Position numbers and translations under genes: made by a program | In this document: piece by piece, positions 25,320 to 36,121 of the stretch | Position numbering within the stretch: position 1 is the stretch's first letter | Layout: every line of letters begins with the position of its first letter | Notes under the pieces: generated by a model | The model's input: only the letters and a program-made list of their open reading frames with translations | Databases searched by the model: none | Told to the model about the DNA's origin: nothing | Source: Streptomyces sp. NBC_01463 | GTDB taxonomy: Bacteria; Actinomycetota; Actinomycetes; Streptomycetales; Streptomycetaceae | Length of the DNA stretch: 64,000 bases | NCBI GenBank assembly: GCA_036227345.1 | Contig: CP109468.1 | Coordinates: forward strand, 4,464,001-4,528,000 | Direction of reading: 5' to 3'

Positions 25320-26378
25320 ATGACACAGGGGGCCGGTCAGGAACCCGTGGTGCGGACGGCGACGTTGCGCGACTTCCGCGTACCGCCCTATGCGCAGTCC
25401 GCTGCGCCGCCCGCTTCACCGCACCCGGGCAACGCGTTCCCGGGGGGCGAGCCGCCGGAGGGGTACACCCCGACCGCGCGCGACCTCCCCGTGATCAGCC
25501 GCGAGGACACCGTCCAGGTGCGGAACGTGCCCGACCCCCGGCCCGCCCAGGACCCCGGGCTCGGACCGCTGTACGTCGTCGGTGACGTCCACGGCTATCT
25601 GGACGAGCTCATCGCCGCCCTCTCCGAGCAGGGCCTGATCGACTCCGAGGGCAGCTGGTCCGCGGGCAACGCGCGGCTCTGGTTCCTCGGCGACTTCACC
25701 GACCGGGGACCCGACGGGATCGGCGTCATCGACCTCGTGATGCGGCTGTCCGCCGAGGCCGCGGCCTCCGGCGGCTACTGCAAGGCCCTGATGGGCAACC
25801 ACGAGCTGCTGCTGATCGGCGCCAAGCGCTTCGGGGACACCCCGGTCAACTCCGGCGCCGGCACCGCCACCTTCCAGGCCGCCTGGCTGCTCAACGGCGG
25901 CCAGAAGAACGACATGGAGCGGCTCCAGGACGTCCACCTCCAGTGGATGTCCCGCCTCGACGCGGTCGCCGAGGAGGACGAGCACCTCCTGATGCACTCG
26001 GACACGACGGCCTACCTCGACTACGGCTCCACCATCGAGGACGTCAACGACACGGTGCACGCCATTCTCACGCGGAACGACGCCGATGAGTGCTGGGACC
26101 TCTTCCGCAAGCTGACCAAGCGGTTCGCCTTCCGTGACGAGTCGGGTCCGCAGGCCGTGCAGGAGCTGATGGCGGCCTACGGCGGACGACGCGTCGTCCA
26201 TGGTCACAGCCCCATTCCGTACCTGCTGGGCGACGTCGGATCGGAAGACGGCGAGGACGGCTCCGGGCCGGTCGTGGACGGTCCGCACGTGTACGCGGAC
26301 GGGCTCGCCATCGCCATGGACGGCGGAGTGACCATGGCCGGAAAGCTACTGGTCGTCCAACTCCCCCTGCATGACTGA
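25320..26378 (+). CDS. Calcineurin-like metallophosphoesterase
   Basis: A 352-aa predicted cytoplasmic protein phosphatase-like enzyme. Metal-binding motifs appear in order: GDVHGY (about 85), GDFTDRGPD (about 122), GNHE (about 160) and HGHSPIP (about 300). The N-terminal 75 residues are proline-rich and probably disordered. The GDVHGY and GDFTDRGPD pattern is close to the PPP Ser/Thr-phosphatase/ApaH group, so protein phosphatase or dinucleotide-polyphosphate activity is possible. ATG 25320 has GGAGGGG just upstream. The rightward membrane-protein gene about 190 bp downstream may be functionally linked. Confidence 0.88.
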   Translation: MTQGAGQEPVVRTATLRDFRVPPYAQSAAPPASPHPGNAFPGGEPPEGYTPTARDLPVISREDTVQVRNVPDPRPAQDPGLGPLYVVGDVHGYLDELIAALSEQGLIDSEGSWSAGNARLWFLGDFTDRGPDGIGVIDLVMRLSAEAAASGGYCKALMGNHELLLIGAKRFGDTPVNSGAGTATFQAAWLLNGGQKNDMERLQDVHLQWMSRLDAVAEEDEHLLMHSDTTAYLDYGSTIEDVNDTVHAILTRNDADECWDLFRKLTKRFAFRDESGPQAVQELMAAYGGRRVVHGHSPIPYLLGDVGSEDGEDGSGPVVDGPHVYADGLAIAMDGGVTMAGKLLVVQLPLHD

Positions 26379-26564
26379 CGTTCTTCCGGGAAGACGCATC
26401 CCGATCTGAACACGCGACCACTGGGCCTATTTCCGGAAACCCCCTGTCACCCCGTGCCGTGAGCGCTCTACCATCGGCGTACCAGTAGCAGGCTCTCCTC
26501 CGTTTCCGCCCGACTGCCCGGTTCGAACGGGCACACAGGCCCTACGGAGCATCGGGGGATGCAC

Positions 26565-27395
26565 ATGAACAGCGCTCCGCACCTGCTGACCGAGGACCGG
26601 CCCGAGTACGAGCGGATCCTCGACGACGCGCTGCGTCACGCCCATGAACGACCGGATCTGGCCGCTGTCGGAGAACGGCTCAATCCGGTGCAGCTGCGCA
26701 CCATGGCGATGGCCGCCACCGCACTGATCACGGCCGCGGCGGCCACCGAGTACGAGTACTACGTGAAGGCCCGCGAGGAGATCCGCGCCGCGGCCGAGGA
26801 CCCGTACGACAACGGGGCCGGCGCCGGGGAAGCGGAGACGGCGCCGACCGGCTCCTACCAGTCGGGCGCCGGCATAGGAGCCGTCGTCACCGTCCTGGCA
26901 CCGGTACTGGCGGGCACCGCCGCGGTGATATTCCTGCTCATCGGCTACATCCTGAAGATGCTCGACCCGCCGCCGGCCTTCGCGGGCAGCATGGTCGGGG
27001 CCGGCTGGTTCTTCGCGGCGGTCACCGCGGCCGCCATCCTCGTCGCCGCCGTCGTGCTCCTCGTCACGGCCCTGCGCAACGGCTCGACCTCGCTCGCGGC
27101 CGAGGAACACGGCGAGGAACTTCCGGAGGACGTGGCACGCGCCAGGGAGGCCTGGCGGCACGCCCTGCTGGAACGCGGCATCCTGCCGTTCCTCCGGGAC
27201 GCCCTCGCCGACCCGGGCGCCGCGCCCGCCGCGCGCACCCCGCACCGCTCGCCCAACCGCATCCCGAAGATCGGCTACAGCAGGCCGGACTTCTCCAGCC
27301 CGGACGACGGCCCGGCCGCCGCCCCGCGCCCGACGTTCACCAGCCCGGACTTCACCAGCCCCGACTTCGGCGGCCCGGACCACGAACCGGAGTAA
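26565..27395 (+). CDS. Membrane protein with C-terminal SPDF repeats, function unknown
   Basis: No recognised function. It has 276 aa. Residues 1-100 are cytoplasmic and helical (NPVQLRTMAMAATALITAAAA). Two membrane segments lie at about 105-135 and 145-170 with a Pro-rich link (LDPPPAFAG). A charged C-terminal region follows, with a tail of repeated [RST]-x-D-F units: RPDFSSPD, FTSPDFTSPDFGGPD. ATG 26565 is used because GGGGG lies 6 nt before it; ATG 26559 is too close to that site. The tail could bind a partner or be phosphorylated, and the adjacent phosphoesterase is a candidate. Confidence 0.75.
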   Translation: MNSAPHLLTEDRPEYERILDDALRHAHERPDLAAVGERLNPVQLRTMAMAATALITAAAATEYEYYVKAREEIRAAAEDPYDNGAGAGEAETAPTGSYQSGAGIGAVVTVLAPVLAGTAAVIFLLIGYILKMLDPPPAFAGSMVGAGWFFAAVTAAAILVAAVVLLVTALRNGSTSLAAEEHGEELPEDVARAREAWRHALLERGILPFLRDALADPGAAPAARTPHRSPNRIPKIGYSRPDFSSPDDGPAAAPRPTFTSPDFTSPDFGGPDHEPE

Positions 27396-27436
27396 CCGGT
27401 CAGGAGGCCGGAAGGCCCGGACCCGGCGAACCGCCC

Positions 27437-27464
27437 CCGGGAGGCCCGCCCCCGGGCCTCCCGG
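27437..27464. terminator. Bidirectional terminator between convergent genes
   Basis: CCGGGAGGCCCG at 27437-27448 and its perfect complement at 27453-27464 with a 4-nt C loop. It separates the SPDF membrane protein from the convergent DUF885 gene. Confidence 0.8.
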
Positions 27465-27482
27465 CAGACGACGGCGCCCGGG

Positions 27483-29159
27483 TTACAGCGCCGCGAGACT
27501 GCCGACCAGGTCGTCGAGCCCCAGCGAACCCTGCGAGAGAGCCTTCATGTGCCAGGTCTTCAGATCGAAGGCGGCACCCTGCCGGCGCTTGGCGGCATCC
27601 CGGCCCTGCAGCCAGGCACGTTCGCCGAGCTTGTAGCCGATGGCCTGGCCGGGCCAGCCGAGGTAGCGGTCGATCTCCGCGTTGCGGCGGGCGGCCGGGC
27701 TGCCGTTGTAGGTGGCCATGAACTCCGCGGCGAGCGCCGGGGTCCAGCGTTCACCCGGGTGGAAGCCCGAGCCCGCGGGGACGGCTAGTTCGAGGTGCAT
27801 GCCTATGTCGATGATCACCCGGATGGTGCGCAGCATCTGCCCGTCCAGGAAGCCGAGGCGGCGTGCGGGTTCGGCGAAGAAGCCCAGATCGTCCATGAAG
27901 CGCTCGGCGTACAGGGCCCAGCCCTCGATATTGGCGCTCACCATGCCCTCGGTGACCTGGTACCGGCTGAGCCGGTCGGCGACCGCGACCCACTGCGCGA
28001 GCTGGAGATGGTGGCCGGGAACGCCCTCGTGGTACCAGATGCTGACGAGCTGCCAGGTCGGGAAGGAGTCCTGCCCGAGGGTGGGCAGGTACGTGCGGCC
28101 CGGGCGGCTGAAGTCGAGGCTCGGACCCTGGTAGTACGGCCCCGAGGCGCTGCCCGCGGGCGCGATCCGGGACTCGACCGTGCGGATCGGTCCGGAGAGA
28201 TCGAAGTGGCTGCCGTCGAGGGCGTCGATCGCCTCGTCCATGAGCTGCTGAAGCCAGTCGCGGACGGCCTCCTCGCCCTTGACCGCGTGGCCGTACTCGT
28301 CCAGGTGGTGCATGGCTTCGAGGAGCGGGGCGCCGGGCAGGACGCGCCCGGCTTCGGCGCGCATCTCGGAGAGCGTCCGGTGGAACTCGTCCCAGGCCCA
28401 GGCGTAGGCCTCGTCCAGATCGAGCTCGGCCCCGGTGTTGTGGCGGGCGGCGTGCAGGTAGCGCTCCCTTCCGACGGCGTCCGGGGTGCCCGCCGCGGCG
28501 GGGAGATAGGTGTCGCGCAGCCAGTCGCGGAACTCGGACACCGCGCCGGTGGCCGACCGGGCTGCGGCGTCCAGCCCGGGCCGCAGCCGGTCGGTCCCCT
28601 TCGCGGCGAAGTCGGCGAACCAGCCCGCACCCGCCTGCTGTCCCCCGGTCCAGTCGGACAGCTGCCCGATCACCCCGGCGGCCTGCCGGGGAGCGGCGAG
28701 CAGGCCCCGCCTCATCCCCTCGGTGAGGGTGGCCCGGTAGCCGTCCAGGGCTCCGGGCAGGTTGCGCAGCCGGCCCGCCACCGCCGCCCAGTCCTCGTCG
28801 GTGGTGGTGGGCATCAGCGTGAAGATCGCCCGCACCTGGTCGACGTGCGCTCCGACGGTGCGCAGCTGCCGGAAGTTCTCGCCGGTGTCGTGCATCGCGA
28901 GTTCCGCGGTGAGGCGTTCGCGCAGCAGCCGGGCGCAGGCCTGTTCAGCGGGGTCTTCCGCTGCCGGGGCGGCGCCGAGTGCGGCGAGAGTGCGGCGGGC
29001 GAGCTCGGCGTGGGCCTCGAAGCCGTCCGGCGAGAGGTCCGGCTGCCGGTCGTCGCCCGGGTTCAGGCCCAGCCACGCGGCGGTCAGCGGGTCGTGCGCG
29101 GCCACCTGGTCGAGATGGCTGTCGGCGATACTCCGCGGGGTCCTCGACTCGTTTGTCAT
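27483..29159 (-). CDS. DUF885 family metallopeptidase-like protein
   Basis: A 558-aa protein of the DUF885 family, all-helical zinc-peptidase-like proteins. The HEGVPGHH sequence near residue 375 matches the family HExxPGH motif, consistent with a metal-dependent carboxypeptidase or peptidase. There is no signal peptide, so it is probably cytoplasmic. It begins MTNESRTPRSIADSHLD and ends LDDLVGSLAAL. It is a monocistronic leftward gene, convergent with the SPDF protein. The substrate is unknown. Confidence 0.88.
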   Translation of the reverse strand: MTNESRTPRSIADSHLDQVAAHDPLTAAWLGLNPGDDRQPDLSPDGFEAHAELARRTLAALGAAPAAEDPAEQACARLLRERLTAELAMHDTGENFRQLRTVGAHVDQVRAIFTLMPTTTDEDWAAVAGRLRNLPGALDGYRATLTEGMRRGLLAAPRQAAGVIGQLSDWTGGQQAGAGWFADFAAKGTDRLRPGLDAAARSATGAVSEFRDWLRDTYLPAAAGTPDAVGRERYLHAARHNTGAELDLDEAYAWAWDEFHRTLSEMRAEAGRVLPGAPLLEAMHHLDEYGHAVKGEEAVRDWLQQLMDEAIDALDGSHFDLSGPIRTVESRIAPAGSASGPYYQGPSLDFSRPGRTYLPTLGQDSFPTWQLVSIWYHEGVPGHHLQLAQWVAVADRLSRYQVTEGMVSANIEGWALYAERFMDDLGFFAEPARRLGFLDGQMLRTIRVIIDIGMHLELAVPAGSGFHPGERWTPALAAEFMATYNGSPAARRNAEIDRYLGWPGQAIGYKLGERAWLQGRDAAKRRQGAAFDLKTWHMKALSQGSLGLDDLVGSLAAL

Positions 29160-29328
29160 ATCGACATCCTGACGTGCCGTCGGCCCCGGCCCCAGGGGCG
29201 GACGGACACCGGTACCGGAGTGCGGTTCCGGCTGTCCCGGGCCCTCCGCCGCCCCGCCGCCCGCTGTGACGACCTACGATGCGTCAGTCCTCCGGCGGAT
29301 CCGGATCATGTCGCGGCAAGGGAAATCC

Positions 29329-30411
29329 ATGCGCCTGTCCAGCTACATCAGGAAGGCCGCCATGGGTACGGCGGTCATATCCCTCCTCGCCGGGTGCGCA
29401 GGGGGACAGGGCGCGGGCGGGGTCGCGGAGCGAGCTGTGGAGAGGCCCGCGTACTGGACGGACCTCCCTGTGCTGACCAGCGCACAGGACGTAACCCACA
29501 CGGATACCCAGGACCGGTCGTACGAGGTCAGGATCACGGTCAAGAGCCTGATCCGGGGCTCGGAGGGGGACATGCGGGGCGCGCGCGTGGACAAGGAGCT
29601 GAAGGGCACGGTCCCCCATTACCTCACCTTCGAGGTCACCAACCTCAGCCGGAAGACGATCCCCTCCGCCTACATGGTGTCCAGCAAATTCACCCTGAAC
29701 GGCACCGACTGGACACGCGGGGAGCAGGTCTGGATCAGCGGCGGCAAGCCGGACGGGAGCGACCGGCCCTGCGAGGACACCGCGCCGAAGACGCTGGCGC
29801 CCGGCGACTCGTACACCACCTGCCTGACCTACGCACTGCCCGAGGGCATCGGCGTGCTGTCACTCACGCACAACGCCGACGGCTACCTCGACGAGGGCGG
29901 CGCGATGGCCGCCTGGCCCGTCGAAGGCGGTCTGGAGGCGGCGAACTCCGGGCTGGCGAAGCCGGGCGATGTCATCCCCGTCCAGTGGAACGACGTTGAG
30001 GACGGCACCCTCGACCTGCCCGCCGCGCTGGTGTCCGTGCGCCGGGGCAAGGCCGCCGACCTCGCACGCCTGGACCTCGACCTCAACGAGAACGAGCGGC
30101 GCGGCGTCCCGTACTACGTGTTGGTCACCTACACCAACCCCGGGCCGAACGACCTCTACCCGGGCCAGGCCGACGATGTCCGCCTGCTCACCGAGGGCGG
30201 CCGGCGAATCCCCGGGAAGGCCCCCTTCGGCCTCCACACGAAGATCCCCGACTGCCCGTCCGACTGGCTCACCCAGCTGGTCGCACCGGGCGACAGCGTG
30301 ACGGAGTGCAGCGTCCACCTGGTGACGGACGACGGCGACAAGCCGTTCGCGGTGGGTTTCGCGGAGGCGGACCGGCCAGGACTGGTGGCCTGGCGGGCCC
30401 ACCTCCGCTGA
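29329..30411 (+). CDS. Putative lipoprotein
   Basis: A 360-aa predicted membrane-anchored lipoprotein of unknown function. The signal peptide MRLSSYIRKAAMGTAVISL ends in lipobox LAGC with the lipidated cysteine at C23. Two similar beta-rich domains of about 150 residues follow. Each contains a phrase like YLTFEVTNLS or YVLVTYTNPG, a cysteine pair, and an APGDS phrase (LAPGDSYTTC, VAPGDSVTEC), so this looks like an internal duplication of a DUF4352/Ig-like fold. ATG 29329 is chosen to place the signal peptide at the N-terminus; AAGGGA precedes it. Confidence 0.82.
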   Translation: MRLSSYIRKAAMGTAVISLLAGCAGGQGAGGVAERAVERPAYWTDLPVLTSAQDVTHTDTQDRSYEVRITVKSLIRGSEGDMRGARVDKELKGTVPHYLTFEVTNLSRKTIPSAYMVSSKFTLNGTDWTRGEQVWISGGKPDGSDRPCEDTAPKTLAPGDSYTTCLTYALPEGIGVLSLTHNADGYLDEGGAMAAWPVEGGLEAANSGLAKPGDVIPVQWNDVEDGTLDLPAALVSVRRGKAADLARLDLDLNENERRGVPYYVLVTYTNPGPNDLYPGQADDVRLLTEGGRRIPGKAPFGLHTKIPDCPSDWLTQLVAPGDSVTECSVHLVTDDGDKPFAVGFAEADRPGLVAWRAHLR

Positions 30412-30420
30412 GACAGCGGG

Positions 30421-32340
<1,920 letters not shown>

Positions 32341-32421
32341 GTGTGCAAAGGTGCCACCACGCTAGCGCCCCCGTGGGCGAGCTGAACAGAGGGCCTCCTC
32401 CCTTCTTGGGATGATCGGCCG

Positions 32422-33753
32422 GTGACGTCCCCTCATAGCGCCTCCGAAACGCAGGGTCATCAGCACTCCCACACGCACAGCCACGGCCCCGCCGCACCCG
32501 TCTCCACCCATCTGCGCCGGGTGATCGCCGCCGTGCTGATCCCGTTCGCGGCCGCGGTCGTCGTCGGGCTCGTGGTGCTCTGGCCGGGAGGTGCGCCGGC
32601 GCACGAGCGCACCGGTGTCGGGTTCGACCGGCAGACCCAGCAGGGCCGGGTGGTGAGCGTCGCCAAGGTCGACTGCAAGGACGTGAACGCCTCCCAGGTG
32701 CCGGTCAGCGGTGAGACCCCACCGCCGACAGGGGAGCAGGGCGGCGGGGCCGGCCTCTGCGAGAAGGCCACGGTGGAGGTCACGAGCGGTCAGGACGAGG
32801 GCCGCAAGTTCGTCGAGGTCGTCCAGCCCGACGCGCCCCGGCAACTGCGCGAGGGACAAGGCGTCGTCGTCGCGTACGCCCCCGACGCGCCCCACGATCT
32901 CCAGTACTCCGTGACCGATGTGAACCGGAAGTTCCCGTTGATGCTGCTGGCCGGCATCTTCGCGCTGGTGGTGGTGGCCGTGGGCAGAATGCGCGGGGTG
33001 ATGGCGCTCGTCGCGCTCGCCCTGTCGTTCGCCGTACTGACCCTGTTCATCCTCCCCGCTATCCTGCAGGGCTCGAACCCGCTGGTCGTGGCGGTGGTCG
33101 GGGCCAGCGCCATCATGCTGATCGCGCTCTACATCTGCCACGGGCTGACCGCCCGCACCTCGGTCGCCGTCATCGGCACCCTGATCTCACTGCTGCTGAT
33201 CGGGCTGCTCGGCTCGCTCTTCATCGGCTGGGCGAGTCTGAGCGGGAACACCGACGACAACACCGGCCTCATCCACGGCCTGTATCCGCACATCGACATG
33301 AGCGGTCTGCTGCTGGCCGGCGTCATCATCGGCTCCCTGGGGGTGCTCGACGACGTGACGGTCACCCAGACATCCGCGGTCTGGGAACTTCATCAGGCGG
33401 ACCCGACGATGAGTGCGAAGAAGCTCTACCGGGCAGGGATCAGAATCGGGCGCGATCACATCGCCTCGGTGGTCAACACCCTGGTGCTCGCCTATGCGGG
33501 CGCCGCGCTTCCGCTGCTGCTGCTGTTCTCGATCGCCCAGAGCAGCGTGGGGACGGTGGCCAACAGCGAGCTGGTGGCGGAGGAGATCGTGCGCACACTG
33601 ATCGGCTCGATCGGACTGGTCGCGTCGGTGCCGGTGACCACCGCACTCGCGGCGCTGGTCGTCTCCGCCGACCGCACAGGGCTCGGCGCGGAAGCCGGAG
33701 CTCCTGCACCCGTACGGGGCGGCAGGGGACGCCGTCGGCGGGTGAAGGCCTGA
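32422..33753 (+). CDS. YibE/F family membrane protein
   Basis: A 443-aa multipass membrane protein of the YibE/F family. A His-rich cytoplasmic N-terminus (HQHSHTHSHG, possible metal contact) precedes the first helix (about 30-55). An extracytoplasmic domain of about 130 residues follows, then seven or eight membrane helices. The conserved core LGVLDDVTVTQTSAVWEL lies near 310. Function is unknown, although Lactococcus YibE/F-like proteins have been discussed as transporters. GTG 32422 is the likely start. It is divergent from thiC. Confidence 0.85.
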   Translation: MTSPHSASETQGHQHSHTHSHGPAAPVSTHLRRVIAAVLIPFAAAVVVGLVVLWPGGAPAHERTGVGFDRQTQQGRVVSVAKVDCKDVNASQVPVSGETPPPTGEQGGGAGLCEKATVEVTSGQDEGRKFVEVVQPDAPRQLREGQGVVVAYAPDAPHDLQYSVTDVNRKFPLMLLAGIFALVVVAVGRMRGVMALVALALSFAVLTLFILPAILQGSNPLVVAVVGASAIMLIALYICHGLTARTSVAVIGTLISLLLIGLLGSLFIGWASLSGNTDDNTGLIHGLYPHIDMSGLLLAGVIIGSLGVLDDVTVTQTSAVWELHQADPTMSAKKLYRAGIRIGRDHIASVVNTLVLAYAGAALPLLLLFSIAQSSVGTVANSELVAEEIVRTLIGSIGLVASVPVTTALAALVVSADRTGLGAEAGAPAPVRGGRGRRRRVKA

Positions 33754-33833
33754 GGGTCCGGACACGGAGAGCGATTCACCCGTTCGGCAGGTGTGCTGTT
33801 CGACCGGCACGCAGGTCCTGGGCACGGCCCGGT

Positions 33834-34244
33834 TCAGCCCGCGTTCTGTTCCTCGGCCAGAATCCGCCCCAGGGCCTCTTCCAGATTGCCCTCGAAGTCA
33901 CCCAGCGTGCACTCCTGTCCGAGCGGGACGAGCTTGTCCGTCCGGTCGAGAAATGCCACAAGGGGCGCCGTGCCGGCCCGGAACAGCGCTCGGTCGGCGC
34001 CCACCTGGAGCCGGATGTGGACGTCGGACAGCCCTTCGGGCTCGGTCGGCCCGATGTGCACATCGCCGTCGCCACTGGGGCTGTTGAGACCGTCGAGCAG
34101 CAGCTCACGGCCGAAAGCCCAGGTGACGGGGGCGTCGCCGGGCAGATGGAAGGTCATCCGGATCGCGTACGGATCGCACACTTCGTACCGGAGCTCCACC
34201 GGGATACGGAATGAGAGCTCCTCGGAGACGAGGAAGCTCATCAT
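33834..34244 (-). CDS. ssgA: Sporulation and cell-division regulator SsgA
   Basis: A 136-aa member of the SALP family found in sporulating actinomycetes. SsgA guides SsgB and so FtsZ to sporulation-septum sites and activates septum formation and peptidoglycan maintenance. The start VSEELSFRIPVELRYEV and the internal WAFGRELLLDGL identify the family, and the long near-identity to the S. coelicolor protein as I remember it supports SsgA rather than SsgB-G. ATG 34244 gives the known 136-aa length; ATG 34271 would add 9 residues. The gene for its activator, ssgR, is immediately upstream. Confidence 0.93.
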   Translation of the reverse strand: MMSFLVSEELSFRIPVELRYEVCDPYAIRMTFHLPGDAPVTWAFGRELLLDGLNSPSGDGDVHIGPTEPEGLSDVHIRLQVGADRALFRAGTAPLVAFLDRTDKLVPLGQECTLGDFEGNLEEALGRILAEEQNAG

Positions 34245-34372
34245 GACCTCAGCTTGAACCGACTCGCGCATCGTTCAACCCCGCAGTAGATGAATCTGGC
34301 CAGGAATGATCCCCCATGGCCCTATTGACGCCATCGTGGTGCACGCGATAGCAGATCACAAGGAGTGATTTT

Positions 34373-35143
34373 TCAGATACTGATAGAGAACACGAACGAA
34401 CGCAAGAGGCTGGCCACTTCGCCACGTAGTCGTTCGACTGCGGGGAGCAACCGATCTTCCTGGTCGAGAGGGACCGAAATGGCCATCGCGGCGGCCGTGA
34501 ATCCGGCCGTGATCGGGATGGCCGCGCAGACCGTCCCGAGCGCGTACTCCTGTCGTTCGATGACAGGTTCCGTACGCTCAAGTGACCGAAGCCGCTCAAG
34601 GAGTGCCGGGCGGTCACGTACCGAGTAGCGCGTCAGCGGGCCCACCGGATGCCGGTCGAGGTGATCCTCGCGCGCCTGGTCGTCGAGCTGGCTCAGCAGA
34701 CACTGGCCGATCGCGTGGGCATGCCCGGTCTCCCCGAAGGCGGCCCACTCCTCCACCGCCGGCATCGCGGGGGTGTCCGCGACCGCGACGAGTTCGATCT
34801 CGCCCTCGCGGTAGACGGCGCAGTACACCGGGGCGCCGATGATGTCGCGCCAGTGGCTCAGGGAGCGGGTCATTCTGCTGCGACGATTCTGCAGCGCGCC
34901 GTCGTCCACCAGCCGCTCCGCGGCGGCGCCGAACAGGAAGACCCCGTTCTCCCTGCGCAGATAGCCCTCGTGCGTCAGCGTGCGCAGCAGGTGGTAGGCG
35001 GTGGGAAGAGGAAGCCCCGCTTCCCTCGCGAGCTGCTTGGCCGGCGCCCCGTCGCGATGGGTGCCCACAGCCTCCAGCAGCCTCAGCGCCCGCTGCACCG
35101 ATCCGATCAGCGTCGGGACGGCGGTACTCGATGCCGTGGTCAA
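34373..35143 (-). CDS. ssgR: IclR family regulator of ssgA (SsgR)
   Basis: A 256-aa IclR-type activator. The N-terminal winged helix (SVQRALRLLEAVGTHRDGAPAKQLAREAGL, about 15-45) is followed by the effector domain with GAPVYCAVYREGEIELVAV and the C-terminal ligand pocket (ERQEYALGTVCAAIPI). In S. coelicolor SsgR activates ssgA independently of the whi regulators. TTG 35143 is the start, with a GGGGG upstream. It lies 128 bp before ssgA on the same strand. Confidence 0.92.
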   Translation of the reverse strand: MTTASSTAVPTLIGSVQRALRLLEAVGTHRDGAPAKQLAREAGLPLPTAYHLLRTLTHEGYLRRENGVFLFGAAAERLVDDGALQNRRSRMTRSLSHWRDIIGAPVYCAVYREGEIELVAVADTPAMPAVEEWAAFGETGHAHAIGQCLLSQLDDQAREDHLDRHPVGPLTRYSVRDRPALLERLRSLERTEPVIERQEYALGTVCAAIPITAGFTAAAMAISVPLDQEDRLLPAVERLRGEVASLLRSFVFSISI

Positions 35144-35396
35144 CGGTCACCCCCAGGCATGGTGACGGGCGGTCAGCCCGCCTGTGGGGGCCGCCCCCAC
35201 AGATCTGCCGCAGGCCTGGGGCCCTAAGGCCGGATGCCGTACAAACCACTGGTCAGGGTGGCGAATGACGGTGCTTTCCCAGGCGGCGGCAGCGGACTGC
35301 CACTGTATCGGGAGCATCCGGACGGGGTGCCGTTTCGCATTCCGCTTAGCTCAGCTGGGCTAATCGGGCGGCCGGTCGTGCGCGGGGCCTTCGCGG
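35144..35396. other. ssgR upstream region, no gene identified
   Basis: About 250 bp. Open frames here lack GC bias at third positions. A stretch near 35345-35370 resembles a tRNA D-arm but has no other tRNA parts. The ssgR promoter should lie here. Confidence 0.5.
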
Positions 35397-35615
35397 CTAC
35401 CAGTCGCCTCGCGAGGAGGAGGACGACATGAACTTCCGTACGACGAAGACGAGACCGCCGACCAGGATCACGAAGACCAGGACCTTGAACAGCAGGCCGA
35501 TCACGAAGCCGACGACGCTGGCGATCAGGCCCCCGAACACGACGATCGCGATGACGGGCACCGCGATCCACTTCACCCACCAGGGCATTCCCGCGTATAT
35601 CTCCCGCACGGCCAT
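35397..35615 (-). CDS. DUF5326-type small membrane protein
   Basis: A 72-aa protein: a short N-terminus, MPWWVKWIAVP at the membrane edge, then two closely spaced hydrophobic segments (about 18-40 and 42-60) and a Ser-rich end (SSSSSRG). It resembles the small DUF5326 family of streptomycetes. Function is unknown. ATG 35615 is used; the nearest purine-rich stretch before it is AAGGACG. Confidence 0.8.
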   Translation of the reverse strand: MAVREIYAGMPWWVKWIAVPVIAIVVFGGLIASVVGFVIGLLFKVLVFVILVGGLVFVVRKFMSSSSSRGDW

Positions 35616-35735
35616 CGTCCTTACCTCGTCTCTGTGAGTTCCTGCTTCGATGCTAGAGGCGCGGGGGTGGCCTGCGGGGCCTCCGGATCCCTTGAACTCC
35701 CCTGATCCGTCCCCTAGGGATCCCCGGGGGGCGGC

Positions 35736-36053
35736 TCAGCCCTCGGGCGGCGAGAACACCACCATCACGCGCAGATCCTCCGTGATGTGGTGGAACTTAT
35801 GGGCGGTTCCGGCGGGTACGTACACCACGCTTCCTCTGCCCACCTGAGTGGTTTCCATGCCGACGGTGATCGACGCGCGGCCGCTGACGACGAGATAGAC
35901 CTCGTCCTGGTTGTGGGGCTGCTGCGGGTCGAGTTCACCCGCGTCCAGTGCGTACAGCCCGACGGACATGTTGCGTTCGCGGACGAACTGGAGATAAGCC
36001 CCGTCGTTGGCGGCTCGTTCCGCCTCCAGTTCGTCCAGTCTGAATGCCTTCAT
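35736..36053 (-). CDS. Cupin-domain protein
   Basis: A 105-aa single-domain cupin with the beta-barrel motifs PQQPHNQDEVYLVVSG (motif 1) and PAGTAHKFHHI (motif 2). Conserved His and Glu residues suggest a bound metal; function is unknown. ATG 36053 (MKAFRLDELEAERAAND) is preferred over the upstream ATG, which would add 14 residues with no family match. The gene is divergent from the holin-like gene at 36122. Confidence 0.85.
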   Translation of the reverse strand: MKAFRLDELEAERAANDGAYLQFVRERNMSVGLYALDAGELDPQQPHNQDEVYLVVSGRASITVGMETTQVGRGSVVYVPAGTAHKFHHITEDLRVMVVFSPPEG

Positions 36054-36121
36054 GGCCCGTCCGCCCCTTGCCTCTGCCCAGCCGGTGTCCGCCACCGATC
36101 ATGTCTGCCACGATCAGACAC

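Noticed and set aside
35345..35370. tRNA-like D-arm sequence (TTAGCTCAGCTGG)
   Set aside because: No matching acceptor, anticodon or T arm; the D-stem is not completed. It could be an attachment-site remnant but there is no evidence of an integrated element.
35234..35431. Plus-strand 65-codon frame upstream of ssgR
   Set aside because: Third codon positions are not GC-rich and it covers the ssgR promoter space.
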